Shown: piece by piece, positions 29,755 to 39,081 of the stretch
Layout of the letters: each line of letters opens with the position of its first letter
Position numbering within the stretch: position 1 is the stretch's first letter
Source of the DNA: Symsagittifera roscoffensis
Lineage: Eukaryota > Xenacoelomorpha > Acoela > Convolutidae
DNA length: 64,000 nt
NCBI RefSeq assembly: GCF_963678635.1
Contig: NC_087064.1
Span: 5,060,411 to 5,124,410, forward strand
Reading direction: 5' to 3'
Translations under genes and position numbers: made by a program
The notes under the pieces: model-generated
Databases searched by the model: none
Told to the model about the DNA's origin: nothing
The model's input: only the letters and a program-made list of their open reading frames with translations

Positions 29755-31430
29755 GGCTGTTTTTTGAGCCCAATTTTGAGCCCACTTTTGAAATGAAACA
29801 AACAAAATTATGAAAGCGTCCGAGATGTTCATGATTGCAGTGGTGAACGACTGTCGCGCAAGCAGAGTTTTGTTTTATCTTCCTTGATTCACGGACAAGA
29901 CGGGCTGCGATTGTCATTACAGGGTCCAACAAATTCGGGGCGTCTTAATGGTTCGGTCAAAATCAAAATATAGCCCTTATAGTGATAAATCTGCTATTAC
30001 GCTATCATCCGACGATGTCATTTTACAATCCCAAGATCCAGTCAACTGCAAGGTTGAGAAGAAAAAACGCCATAGATACTTGTCCGGCTCCTTGAATGAT
30101 GTAAAAAGCTGCAAATTTCAGAAAAAATACGAACTTGGCTGCCAATCTCCGTTTAGGTTGCCTTGAGCAAATCTAGCAATTTCTTTTCAGATCTTTCGCG
30201 CCCTAATCCCCCCTCCCACCCCGCACGAGCATCAATTTTACGGTGTAACGAATGGTTTTACATGGTTAAGTGACCCTATATGGTAGCATGTATGGCATAA
30301 AAACCATTTATGGTATATAAAGACGTTATATCGGATCATATATGACCATATATGATTAAGTATAAAGGCCATATATTGGCTTTATGGCCTATTTTGTCCC
30401 CATGTAAATTTTCATAACAAACGGACAAAGTGAACTATCATTAATTTTAATAATCGCAGATTAAGGGGAAAAGGAAAAAGAGCCCAGATCTTCAGGTGCA
30501 AATCCGGTCTACGTTGTCAAAAACAGCCGTTGAATTCAACAAAACCAGGTAGAAAATTATGTTCATCTATTCACACTGACACGTTTTAATGCAGTTTATA
30601 ACAAAAAAAGTACTTTTGAATAATTTTTCATATACTTAATTTCCAGAAAAAAAAAATCAGAGGGTAAGGGAATTGGAAAAAGCCAAGGCCTGCTTTCTTG
30701 CGGACTGTCCCGCACTGACAAAAATGGATTAGGATCGATCTTAGTGTCAAAAAGTATGTAGGTTAAATTAAGATTAATTTTAGTATGAAAAAAGTACGAA
30801 GATTAAATAGAAAAGATAGAGATTGATTTGGGTGAATTTCCAGTCTAACTTTTTAGGGGATTATAACTGAATAATATTGACTTAAATCAATTTTTTGATT
30901 CAAATGTTATCAGTTTTGAATTTGCGTTGAATTCATTCGTAGCCATCAGTTTTCATTTTACATCAATGGCGTATAATAGCATAATAAAAAGATCAAATAG
31001 TTTTTAAATTGTCGATAACATTTTATAACTTCCTTGCATATTTTGAGTTCAAAATCTGATCTATATTGACCTTATCTTGATTCGTTTCATAAGTTTTCAC
31101 ATTCATGATTTTTTATTGATTTAATTGCATAATCTTGAGTTTGAAGTTTGGTTTACTTGACCCCTTTCTTGATTTGTTATATAGGTTTTGCCCATAATCT
31201 GATTCAAAAATGATGGTTTTCTATGATTTGAATGCATATTTTTGAGCTTCAATACTTTCACCGTGTTAGCAAAAAATAATCAATTTTAGTGAGATTAAAA
31301 ACCCATCACAGTCGATTTAAAGCATTTTTTTGACGGATAAGATCCGAAATTTTCAAGAAAGATCAACTTAAAACGATTCAAAATCCATTCATGCTCGTAA
31401 CATATACATTGTTAATCGATTTGGATTGAT
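29755..31430. other. Intergenic DNA, nothing supported
   Basis: A plus-strand frame at 29948..30166 (72 codons) has a plausible polar composition (SAITLSSDDVILQSQD) but no homologue that I recognise. 30265-30400 is rich in ATATGG/CCATAT strings. No RNA gene or element could be identified. Confidence 0.4.
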
Positions 31431-31435
31431 TTGAA

Positions 31436-31508
31436 ATCAAATTGAAATGGACTTAAGTATTATTCGGATGGACTTAAGTGAGATTCGGATGGACTTTAGT
31501 GAGTCAGA
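31436..31508. repeat. Short tandem repeat, 21-bp unit
   Basis: ATTCGGATGGACTTAAGTGAG is repeated about three times with small changes (TGAAATGGACTTAAGT, then ATTCGGATGGACTTAAGTG, then ATTCGGATGGACTTTAGTG). The surroundings carry many AAATCGATTT-type strings. Confidence 0.65.
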
Positions 31509-32001
31509 AAGTCCATCCAAATCGATTTGAATTGACTTTTTAGACACTTAAATCGATCCAAAATTTTTCAAAAAAGATTGATTTAATTCAAACTAAAATC
31601 CATTTGGCTTCGTAGAACGTTTATTCTAAATCAATTTGGATCAATTTAAGATCGATTTGAAATCAGTTTAAATCATTTCCAAAACCATTTTCGTCAGTGA
31701 GGGGTAGCAAGGGCAGCAGGTTTCCAGTTGGGCACCTGATTTGCCGTCCAAATGAAAGCAACAAGATGAAAAAAGTCGAGAAGTGCCTCATTCAAACAAT
31801 CTTTGAGGTGGAATATTGTCGACCCTTCCGACTTGTTTCATTTAGGCTGGATCGTTGCGTTCTATACTTCAGTCAAGGAATTGGGATTTGAGTCGATACT
31901 TTGAAAAATATGTTAATTTTAAGTTTCAAAGGTAGTACATATGTTAAGAAAACTGATCTGGTAGCAGATTTTCTATTTTTTGGCCACTTCATTTTTATAA
32001 C

Positions 32002-33296
32002 CCTCAGTATCTGTGATGAGGCCCTGCTCATCTTCAGGGACATTGCTTAAAATTCAGCTCTTATCGGTCAGCTTTTATCACAGCTTCTGAAAAAAAAGTT
32101 GGATGTTTTTTATTTTTCTTCCATCGAGATCAACTCGTCTGCAAGGTTATCGTTGGCTGTTTGTCTTGCTGAACTAAGTTTTTGACCTATTTTGGAGTCC
32201 AGATTCAGCTCCATTTCGAACCTATGTATTACTTGCGTTCATGACTCTTGAATTCATGGTGTCTTTGACTCTCGAATTTTACGATTTTCAAGTCGGGTTT
32301 TATGGCGTTTAACTTTTGTGGTTGACCTACAAACAGGTTTGATTCTGAAGGCTCTAAAAAGCCAAGCAGAAGGTCATCTTTGTTTCAACCACAACAAATT
32401 CGTTTTGGGTTTTTTTTCTGCCGCCAGTGAGAAAGAAGAAAGCCTTTCTATTTTTTCCTTGTTTCTCAAGAGCAAAAGTATCAAAATTTTTCCCTCTCAA
32501 AATCAAAAGGATGGTCAATTAATTCATTCATTTTGCTTCCGAAAAAGAAATCTTTTTTTTTGGAATTTTTGCTGGACAATTCAAAGCAATTTGATAAACT
32601 TTCTCCTTATGTTCTAACGTTCCTCAGTTGACTTTTTTAATCCTCAGTATCTGTGATGAATCCCTGGTCATCTTCAGGGACATTGCTTACAATTCAGTCC
32701 TTGTCGGTCAGTTTTTTCACAGTTTCTGAAAAAAGTAGGGGTTTTTCATTTTTTCCTTCGAGATCAAGCCGTCTGCAAGGTTATCATAGGCTGTTTGTCC
32801 TGCTGAACTTAGTGTTTGCCACGTTTTTTGGAGTCCAGACTTGATTCAGCTCCATTTTGAGTCTATATCTTACTTGGGTTCATGACTGTTGCATTCATGG
32901 TGTCTTTGACTCTCGAATCTTGCGGCTTTCAAGTCGGGTTTTATGGCGTTTTTTTTGCGGCTGACCTAGAACCATTTTGATGCAGACAATGACTCCGTTA
33001 TGGTCTAAATCTAATAAGCCAAGCAGAAGGTTATCTTTGTTTCAACCACAACAAATTCAATTAGGGTTTTAGTCTGCGGCCAGTGAGAAAGAAGAGAGCC
33101 GTTCTTTTTATTTCTTCTGTTTCCCAAGAGCAGAAGTGCCAAAAAATTTTCCTCTCAAAATCAAAAGGATGGTCAATTTTTTCATTCATTTTGCTTCCGA
33201 CAAAGAAATCTTTTTTTTTGGAATTTTTGCTGGACAATTCAATGCAATTTGATAAACTTTCTCCTTATGGAAAAATTCTAGCGTTCCTCAGTTGAT
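32002..33296. repeat. Tandem duplication of a unit of about 640 bp
   Basis: 32002..32632 and 32642..33296 share, in order, CTCAGTATCTGTGATGA, TCTTCAGGGACATTGCTTA, CGTCTGCAAGGTTATC, GGAGTCCAGA, CATGGTGTCTTTGACTCTCG, TTTCAACCACAACAAATTC, a run AAATCTTTTTTTTTGGAATT and CTCCTTATG. Identity is about 85-90% by eye. Several frames in each unit are short and differ, so this is not a duplicated gene that I can support. Confidence 0.8.
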
Positions 33297-34378
33297 GCAC
33301 ATAAACAGCGATTAGAAAAATGGACAATCTCCGATCAAAACCTTAGTTCGCCAATTAGTTAACAAATTGGGCAAAAAAAAGTATAATATTCAATTATATA
33401 CGATTTTAATAGGTTTTTTGTGCACAACATATGAATTAGAAACTGGGATAAACAATCATCAATAATCAATTATAATCAATTATAATTGTATCGAAAGATA
33501 GATGGATTAACAACCGATTATCATAGATTAAAATGTATTATACTTGATTGTAATTGGATTTCAAAAAAAAAGAAATTTTAATCGATTTTTAATTGATTAA
33601 AATCAGTTTTCTTCTTAATTCATTTTCTCAATTTTATTTCTCAATTTCACATTTGTCTTAAACCCTTAAAATATCGATTATAAACGCATAAACCGGATGC
33701 GGGAAGCTTTTCTTGATGGCTATAGCTACACCATGCAAGCCTTTCATGCATTAATTTGTAAATAAAATTGATACAATAGTGATTGAAAATGTCGACCATT
33801 CGTTATTAATTGACATGTTCTAATATCAAACTTGAATGGGTAAATTAAATGATCCGTCGAGCAGGCACGGAGTTAGAATTTTTTGTCGAGGGGGAGGGGA
33901 GATTTTCAAAAACGTTTATAAAACTATATAGACGCTTTATCAAGTTCGAGGAAATTGATTTTTTGGCGCTCCTAGAATAAATTTTGATGGCGCCCCTCAT
34001 GATGGAGGGACATAATGATGGAAGTTTTTTTTTCAGTTATTTTCAGCCAATCAGAATTGAGTATTTGAATCTCAAAAATCTCAAAAAAGTTACAAAAATC
34101 TCAAGAAAGCGAGTGGTTTCAGGCCATTTAAATTAAAATTCACCAATTAAAAATTAAGCAGAAGCATGAAGTTTCCAGTATTGAGAATATGAAATTGAAT
34201 ATTGGAAAAAAAATAAAACAAAAAAGTGTGTATCTGCACGAAATGTACAGCAAAACTTGGCTGAGCTGCTCATATGATTCATTTTCTGATATTAATGACT
34301 TCGGTTTTGTGCAATAGTCATTTAGCCAAAGGGAATGTATAACGATTCTGATTCGTTAATAATTTTCCATCATTTGGT
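33297..34378. other. Intergenic DNA with AATCGATT/AATTATAATCAATT patches
   Basis: 33460-33610 is made of TATAATCAATTATAATT and ATCGATT strings. The remainder is AT-rich with no supported gene. Confidence 0.4.
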
Positions 34379-34379
34379 C

Positions 34380-34477
34380 CCTCCATTATGAGAACCTCCC
34401 CAACATTTTCTGTGCCGCATTTTTTTGGTTTCTCTGTGCCCTCCATCATGAGAACCTCCCCAACATATTCTGTGCCG
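34380..34477. repeat. Two copies of a 39-bp unit
   Basis: CCTCCATTATGAGAACCTCC followed by CCAACATTTTCTGTGCCG occurs at 34380 and again, with two substitutions, at 34440. About 20 bp of T-rich sequence separates them. Confidence 0.75.
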
Positions 34478-35023
34478 TTTTTTCAATAATTACGTAAATC
34501 AGTTATTTGCCCTGTTGTTCAAGCGGGTGAACCGTCAATAAGCAGAATGGTCTAAAACCAGAACGGGTCCAAGAGCAGAAAAAAACATTACTTTTAGAAA
34601 CTAACTGTTAATGCATAAGTTTAGTAATTTCAACGGGATTTTTAAGCAAAAAAATTTAAAAATTTAAATAAAATATTCAATTTATGCATAATCTATTCAC
34701 TTTTTTGGTATTATTGACAATTGTGATAATTGTTTTTATCAATTAGCCTGTATAGAGCAATAAAAATTGATAAATGTTTTTTTGTTTTTCTGCTCTTGGA
34801 CCCATTCTGCTCTTAAACCATTTTGCTAATTGCACCGCCTCCTGTTCAAGTATAATACTTCATTTATGTCCACCAATTTTTTAAATGATACATGTTCTTA
34901 AAGCCAAAATAACAAGACTTGACCCACAAGCATGTTTTAGCAATTACATAAGCTATCAATGCTAAAAAGACTTCTGATATCAAAAAAAGACTTTAGACTT
35001 CTGACACTTGTGATTCTCCTTTT
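34478..35023. other. Left flank of retroelement copy 2, nothing supported
   Basis: AT-rich sequence ending in TTTT (35020..35023), the target-site duplication of copy 2. The frame starting at 34959 runs into the LTR and is not a gene. Confidence 0.45.
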
Positions 35024-35433
35024 TGAGTTATGTCTGGGGTGTATAACTCATAGAGTAATTTCGGATAGGGTACACCGTCTGCTCGTCACGCTATCTTATT
35101 TTCGGCCGGATAGATTCGTGCAACTTCTTAGTCTAATACCGATCCTAATCTTACTCTTATACTATCTAGTCTCAGGTTGTTTAACTAGTCTCTGCTAGGC
35201 TCAATAGATCTAGGGTATACTGGTTTATTGCGGCTGCTGAAGTGCTCGGGAGAGTCCAACTAATTTCTAAGTTAAATTCAAATCTCTCTGGTGCTGAAAT
35301 TACAAGTAACTTCAGCACTTACAAATAAGTGGGTTGTTAGTTAGATGGATCATGATTGGTTAATATTAAATACTTTACATTGGTAAAACATTTAATTTAT
35401 CCAATCATAAAATATAGTTTAGATCAGGTTCCA
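35024..35433 (-). repeat. 3' LTR of copy 2
   Basis: 410 bp, no difference from 53475..53884 found by eye. Compared with copy 1 it has a different 13-base loop next to the TGAGTTA end, GTGCTCGGGAGAGTCC in place of GTTCTCTTGGAGAGGC, and a few substitutions. AATAAA in element sense at 35224..35229. Confidence 0.97.
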
Positions 35434-35447
35434 CCCATCCGGGTTTT
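35434..35447 (-). promoter_or_regulatory. Polypurine-tract candidate, copy 2
   Basis: Same AACCCGGATGGG string (element sense) directly before the 3' LTR as in copy 1. The perfect conservation while nearby positions vary supports a role in plus-strand priming. Confidence 0.5.
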
Positions 35448-35478
35448 ACAGAGTTTTTTAGAACAGTTCTTCTGTAAT

Positions 35479-35932
35479 TCAAGGGTGGATGATGGACGTT
35501 GGTATTTGGCGAACATCATATTTTTCTTCCGCTTCTTCTTGTGACAACGACTGGGTCTTTGCAACAAAATCAATTCTGATTTCAGAATGGTTGGCTATGT
35601 CAGGTTTTTCTGTTCTTCGTGGAGAACTTCTTTTGTGTCTGATCTTAGCTTGGGAATGGCGTGGAGATTGTGCGTGGAGGGGATGCCTGGTTACTCGGAT
35701 CTGTACGTACACTTGGGTCATCGAGGTGGTCATTGGTCTGGTTCAATGAAGTCCTTTTCTGCGAGGTCAAGTCGTACTCTAAATCCTTTGAGTTGTGATT
35801 GTGAGCGGCATATCGATTGTAGTTGGTCATTCTCTCTCGAGTGTAGTGAGGTCGTCTTGTCTTTTGATGTTCGTCCTTGGTGTTGTATTCTGATCTATAT
35901 ATTGCATCATGTGATTTTACATTTTATAAAAC
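35479..35932 (-). pseudogene. Decayed 3' reading frame (ORF-Z), copy 2
   Basis: Two overlapping frames, 35645..35830 (61 codons) and 35479..35733 (84 codons), carry the two halves of one polypeptide. A one-base difference from copy 1 near 35715 separates them here, while copy 1 is continuous at that spot but has a TAG and later indels. The predicted peptide is basic and polar (SKDLEYDLTSQKR; RHPLHAQSPRHSQ; SLSQEEAEEKYDVRQI). No family recognised. It may be an accessory gene being lost. Confidence 0.3.
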
Positions 35933-36995
35933 TTTTATTAGTTTAATATTTTTTAATAATGATTTTAGTTAGTTGTTTTCACAAAAGCTTTTTGTTTTAG
36001 TTCGGTTATTTTGAAGAGTTACTCACCCTTGAGTAGCTCTTATTAAAAATAAAGGTGTGGTCACAAAGCGTGGATGTAGCACGGTGGGTTAGGCCGGCTA
36101 TAGAGCATGCTCAGGACGTCCTTCCTGGTGGGTTAGGCCAGGTGTGGGAGTATGATTTCATGCGGTTTTTGTGAGGGGTCCTGTTATGTGACAACGTTTT
36201 ATGTTGGGTTTGTTGTGGTTTTACTTGTGTCTTGTTGGTTATGTACTTTTTTCAAAAAGCAAATTGTTTGTGGTATGGGTTTGTCTTTCGACTTTTTTGT
36301 GTTTTATTATCTCTTTCTAAGACTTTGTAATAGTCTTCAAAAGAATAAATTATCCAGTTTTAAACTGGGTTAATCCGGTTTGGGTACCGTTGGTTTCCTT
36401 TTCTTAGTCATGCTGTTATTCTATGATTTGTGGTATTTAGTAAGCTGCGTTGGTTAGTTTTGTTTAGTATATGATTCCTTTCCAACCGGGTTAAAGGAAA
36501 GTTTGAAACATGTTATTATATGTTAGAGTTGTTGAGTGTGAAAACTTGAAACTGAAATTCATTATTTTAAACAATTCTTCGTGGGCGAGCTGTGCGAGTG
36601 TGGATAGAATTTCTGTGCGAATGAATGAAAATATCAAAAGGTTAGTACTGCAATTGCATTTTATTAATTTACTGCATAGAATTTGGAAATTTACTGCTAG
36701 TTATGGGGGAATTTTAAGATACAAATTTTCATTATAATTAGATTTACTGCTTTTGGGGGGAAAATTTTATAAATTAATTTACTGCATTGGTATTATATTT
36801 ATTTAATTGTTGGTGCAAAAGTTTAATAGGGTCTTAAACAGTTTTGAAGAAGTTTGCTATTTTTTATTTGTCTTTTGTGAATTTTTCAGATGATCTAGGA
36901 TGAAGGCTAAAAATCTAAAGAAAACATGAATAAAGAATGGTGAGTTTTTAATACTGTAATTAGTTAGTAATATTCATTGAATTCATACTTACCTG
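35933..36995 (-). other. 3' non-coding region of copy 2
   Basis: Conserved with copy 1 but with an extra segment of about 57 bp that is flanked by a direct repeat GGTGGGTTAGGCC (36083..36095 and 36127..36139). No supported gene. Confidence 0.5.
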
Positions 36996-38795
36996 TTAGT
37001 CGTCGGGGAAAAAACCGTGGGGGAAGATGTCGTGAATTAGTTCTGAAGTTGTTAGTAGTTTAGCTAGAATGCGGATGATATTTTTAGTCTGAAGCAGTGG
37101 CCAAAGCAATTGAAGTGCCTTAATAGTGGTTAGTTCTTCAGTGCCTACTGCAAACTCATAAGGTGTGTTTTGGATTAAGTTATATAATTTGTGGTTAAAT
37201 TTAGTGTTGTGGATGAATTCTAAAATTGGGATTTCTATAGGTTGTAGGAACTCGTGCGGGATAAGGAAGGGTCGGGATTCTTCGGCGTTGAAGGTCTTGG
37301 TGATGGGGCAGAAAATGTACATTTGGGTTATGGGGTCATAATTACGAAGAATACCATGGAGGTTAGTGTCTTTAATACAATATGTGAAATTTAGGAAATA
37401 CGGTGAAGTGTATTTTGAGTTGATGAATTGGAAACGATGGTGTGGTTGTCTAGAGGGTGTGTGGAGGTCAAAGTGATTTTGGATGAAACGATAGTAACTG
37501 TATGTATGTGTTTGTTTAGTGCGCAACATAATATCGTGTGAGCAGTGTAAATCTCTTTCGTGTGGTGCAAGGAAATGAAAGGTTAGTGAAAAGATTTGGA
37601 AGCGTTCTTTAAAACTTTCGTATGCTTGTGTGTTTGTTAGTGCTTCTGAAATAATGTGATCAAACTTTCGGTCGAAGATGTTTAGTGTAAATACATATGG
37701 TGTCTTGATGAAAAATTTCTCGGTGATTTGTGGATTAGCGAAGCGATCGTCGTCTAAGAATTGATCTTGGTTAGCTCTAATGATGTTGTGATCGTAGTAT
37801 TCTAGTGTATATTCATTAGCTCTAGGTGCAGTGTGTATTTTTAGTGATTTTTTGTATCCAACGTAAGTAAACTGTCTAGCGGTTAGTGGTGTAGTTAGTC
37901 GATATAGCATGTCTTTGTTTCGTTCTATATCGATGGAAGTGCTGAATAAAGGTAAGCAAAGAGGGTTAGTGAAATGATAGTATGAGGTCCAAGAGAGAGT
38001 GGGCATTAAAACGTATTCATCTACAAAGTTGCGTGTTTCGTTAGCGTCGTGAGGGGTGTTTAAAGTGTATTGTGGAAATGAGGGTAGAGTGATAGCTAAA
38101 AATTCTTTAGTGTTAGTATGCTGGGGGTGGTTGATGTATTCACGGGCTGTTCCTGGTTTTGCTGGGAAAGGATGGTTGGGGAATTTTCTTTTAAAAGTGC
38201 GGTAAGCTCTATTTGTGTTTAGTGAAGATATAGTGGATGTGGATGATGGTGTTAATGATTCAGTATAATTTGTAGAGGGTGTAGGGGGATTGGATGAATC
38301 TGTAGTGGAGGAGATTTGGTTTATGGTCGGGGTGTTAAGATGGTAGGGTTGTTGTTGGAGGGTAATAAAATTATCTAGTTCTGGGGAGATTCGGGGGGTG
38401 TCTGGAGAATGAGATGATTGGTCAGAATGGTATGAGGAGTAGGTTGGGGTAACTTGGGAAGCATAAGAGGGTGTGGGAGTGATTGGGTCAGGGTTATTTG
38501 ACAATATGGGTTGAAAAGGAGGTTGAGAAAAATTAGAAGGGTTATGAAAATTATTGGATGGGGATGGTTCTGAGTCGGCAAATTCATCGGGGGTTTCAAT
38601 ATTCGGGTTATTTAGCTGTGAGATGGAGTATAAAACTGAAATATGTGAGTTAGTGTCGGAATTCATGCCTGATGTTACATTGCTAGATGGAAAATCGGGT
38701 GGCGGAAAAGCAAAAAGTGGTATGATTGGGATTGAAGAGGTAAGATTGGTTGGATGGGAATTTGATCGGTGGAGTGATCCAAGTTGGCGGCTCAT
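36996..38795 (-). CDS. ORF-Y, unrecognised 599-aa protein, copy 2 (intact)
   Basis: This is the last large gene of the element. Residues 1 to about 200 are low-complexity Pro/Ser/Thr/Asn sequence. From about residue 205 (RTFKRKFPNHPF) to the end the chain is mixed and probably globular, with many aromatic residues, clusters such as RDLHCSHDIM and QTHTYSYYRF, and the ending PHGFFPDD. No signal peptide, membrane segment, Cys-rich finger or enzyme motif is visible. The start follows env in an ATGA overlap, although in this copy the env frame has slipped upstream. Both copies keep the C-terminal sequence closely, so it is a selected product of the element. It is not a protein usual for Ty3/Gypsy elements. 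It could be a captured viral or host gene. Confidence 0.85.
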   Translation of the reverse strand: MSRQLGSLHRSNSHPTNLTSSIPIIPLFAFPPPDFPSSNVTSGMNSDTNSHISVLYSISQLNNPNIETPDEFADSEPSPSNNFHNPSNFSQPPFQPILSNNPDPITPTPSYASQVTPTYSSYHSDQSSHSPDTPRISPELDNFITLQQQPYHLNTPTINQISSTTDSSNPPTPSTNYTESLTPSSTSTISSLNTNRAYRTFKRKFPNHPFPAKPGTAREYINHPQHTNTKEFLAITLPSFPQYTLNTPHDANETRNFVDEYVLMPTLSWTSYYHFTNPLCLPLFSTSIDIERNKDMLYRLTTPLTARQFTYVGYKKSLKIHTAPRANEYTLEYYDHNIIRANQDQFLDDDRFANPQITEKFFIKTPYVFTLNIFDRKFDHIISEALTNTQAYESFKERFQIFSLTFHFLAPHERDLHCSHDIMLRTKQTHTYSYYRFIQNHFDLHTPSRQPHHRFQFINSKYTSPYFLNFTYCIKDTNLHGILRNYDPITQMYIFCPITKTFNAEESRPFLIPHEFLQPIEIPILEFIHNTKFNHKLYNLIQNTPYEFAVGTEELTTIKALQLLWPLLQTKNIIRILAKLLTTSELIHDIFPHGFFPDD

Positions 38796-39081
38796 CGTGG
38801 GCTAAAAAAATGATTATTTTGAGATTGAAAAGCGGTGGTATGGGGCTGTTCAATAATTTGTTCATAAGTGTTATCATCTTGTGACTGGTGTGTCATTATA
38901 TGTTGGACGGGACTTTGCGATGTATTGAGTCGAAAATTTGGATTATGTGTGATTGCTAAATTTCGAAAATTTCGTGGGACTAGGGATAGTGGATGGTTAT
39001 TTGGTAGGGGTGGTAATTGTGGTGCCGTTGGCTGTGTGTCGACATTGTTATGTTCTTCGTCGTATGTATTTTGTCGTGTTG

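Noticed and set aside
29516-29932. Minus-strand 138-codon frame with varied composition
   Set aside because: It reads through the 72-bp palindrome and no domain is recognised. Not enough to call a gene.
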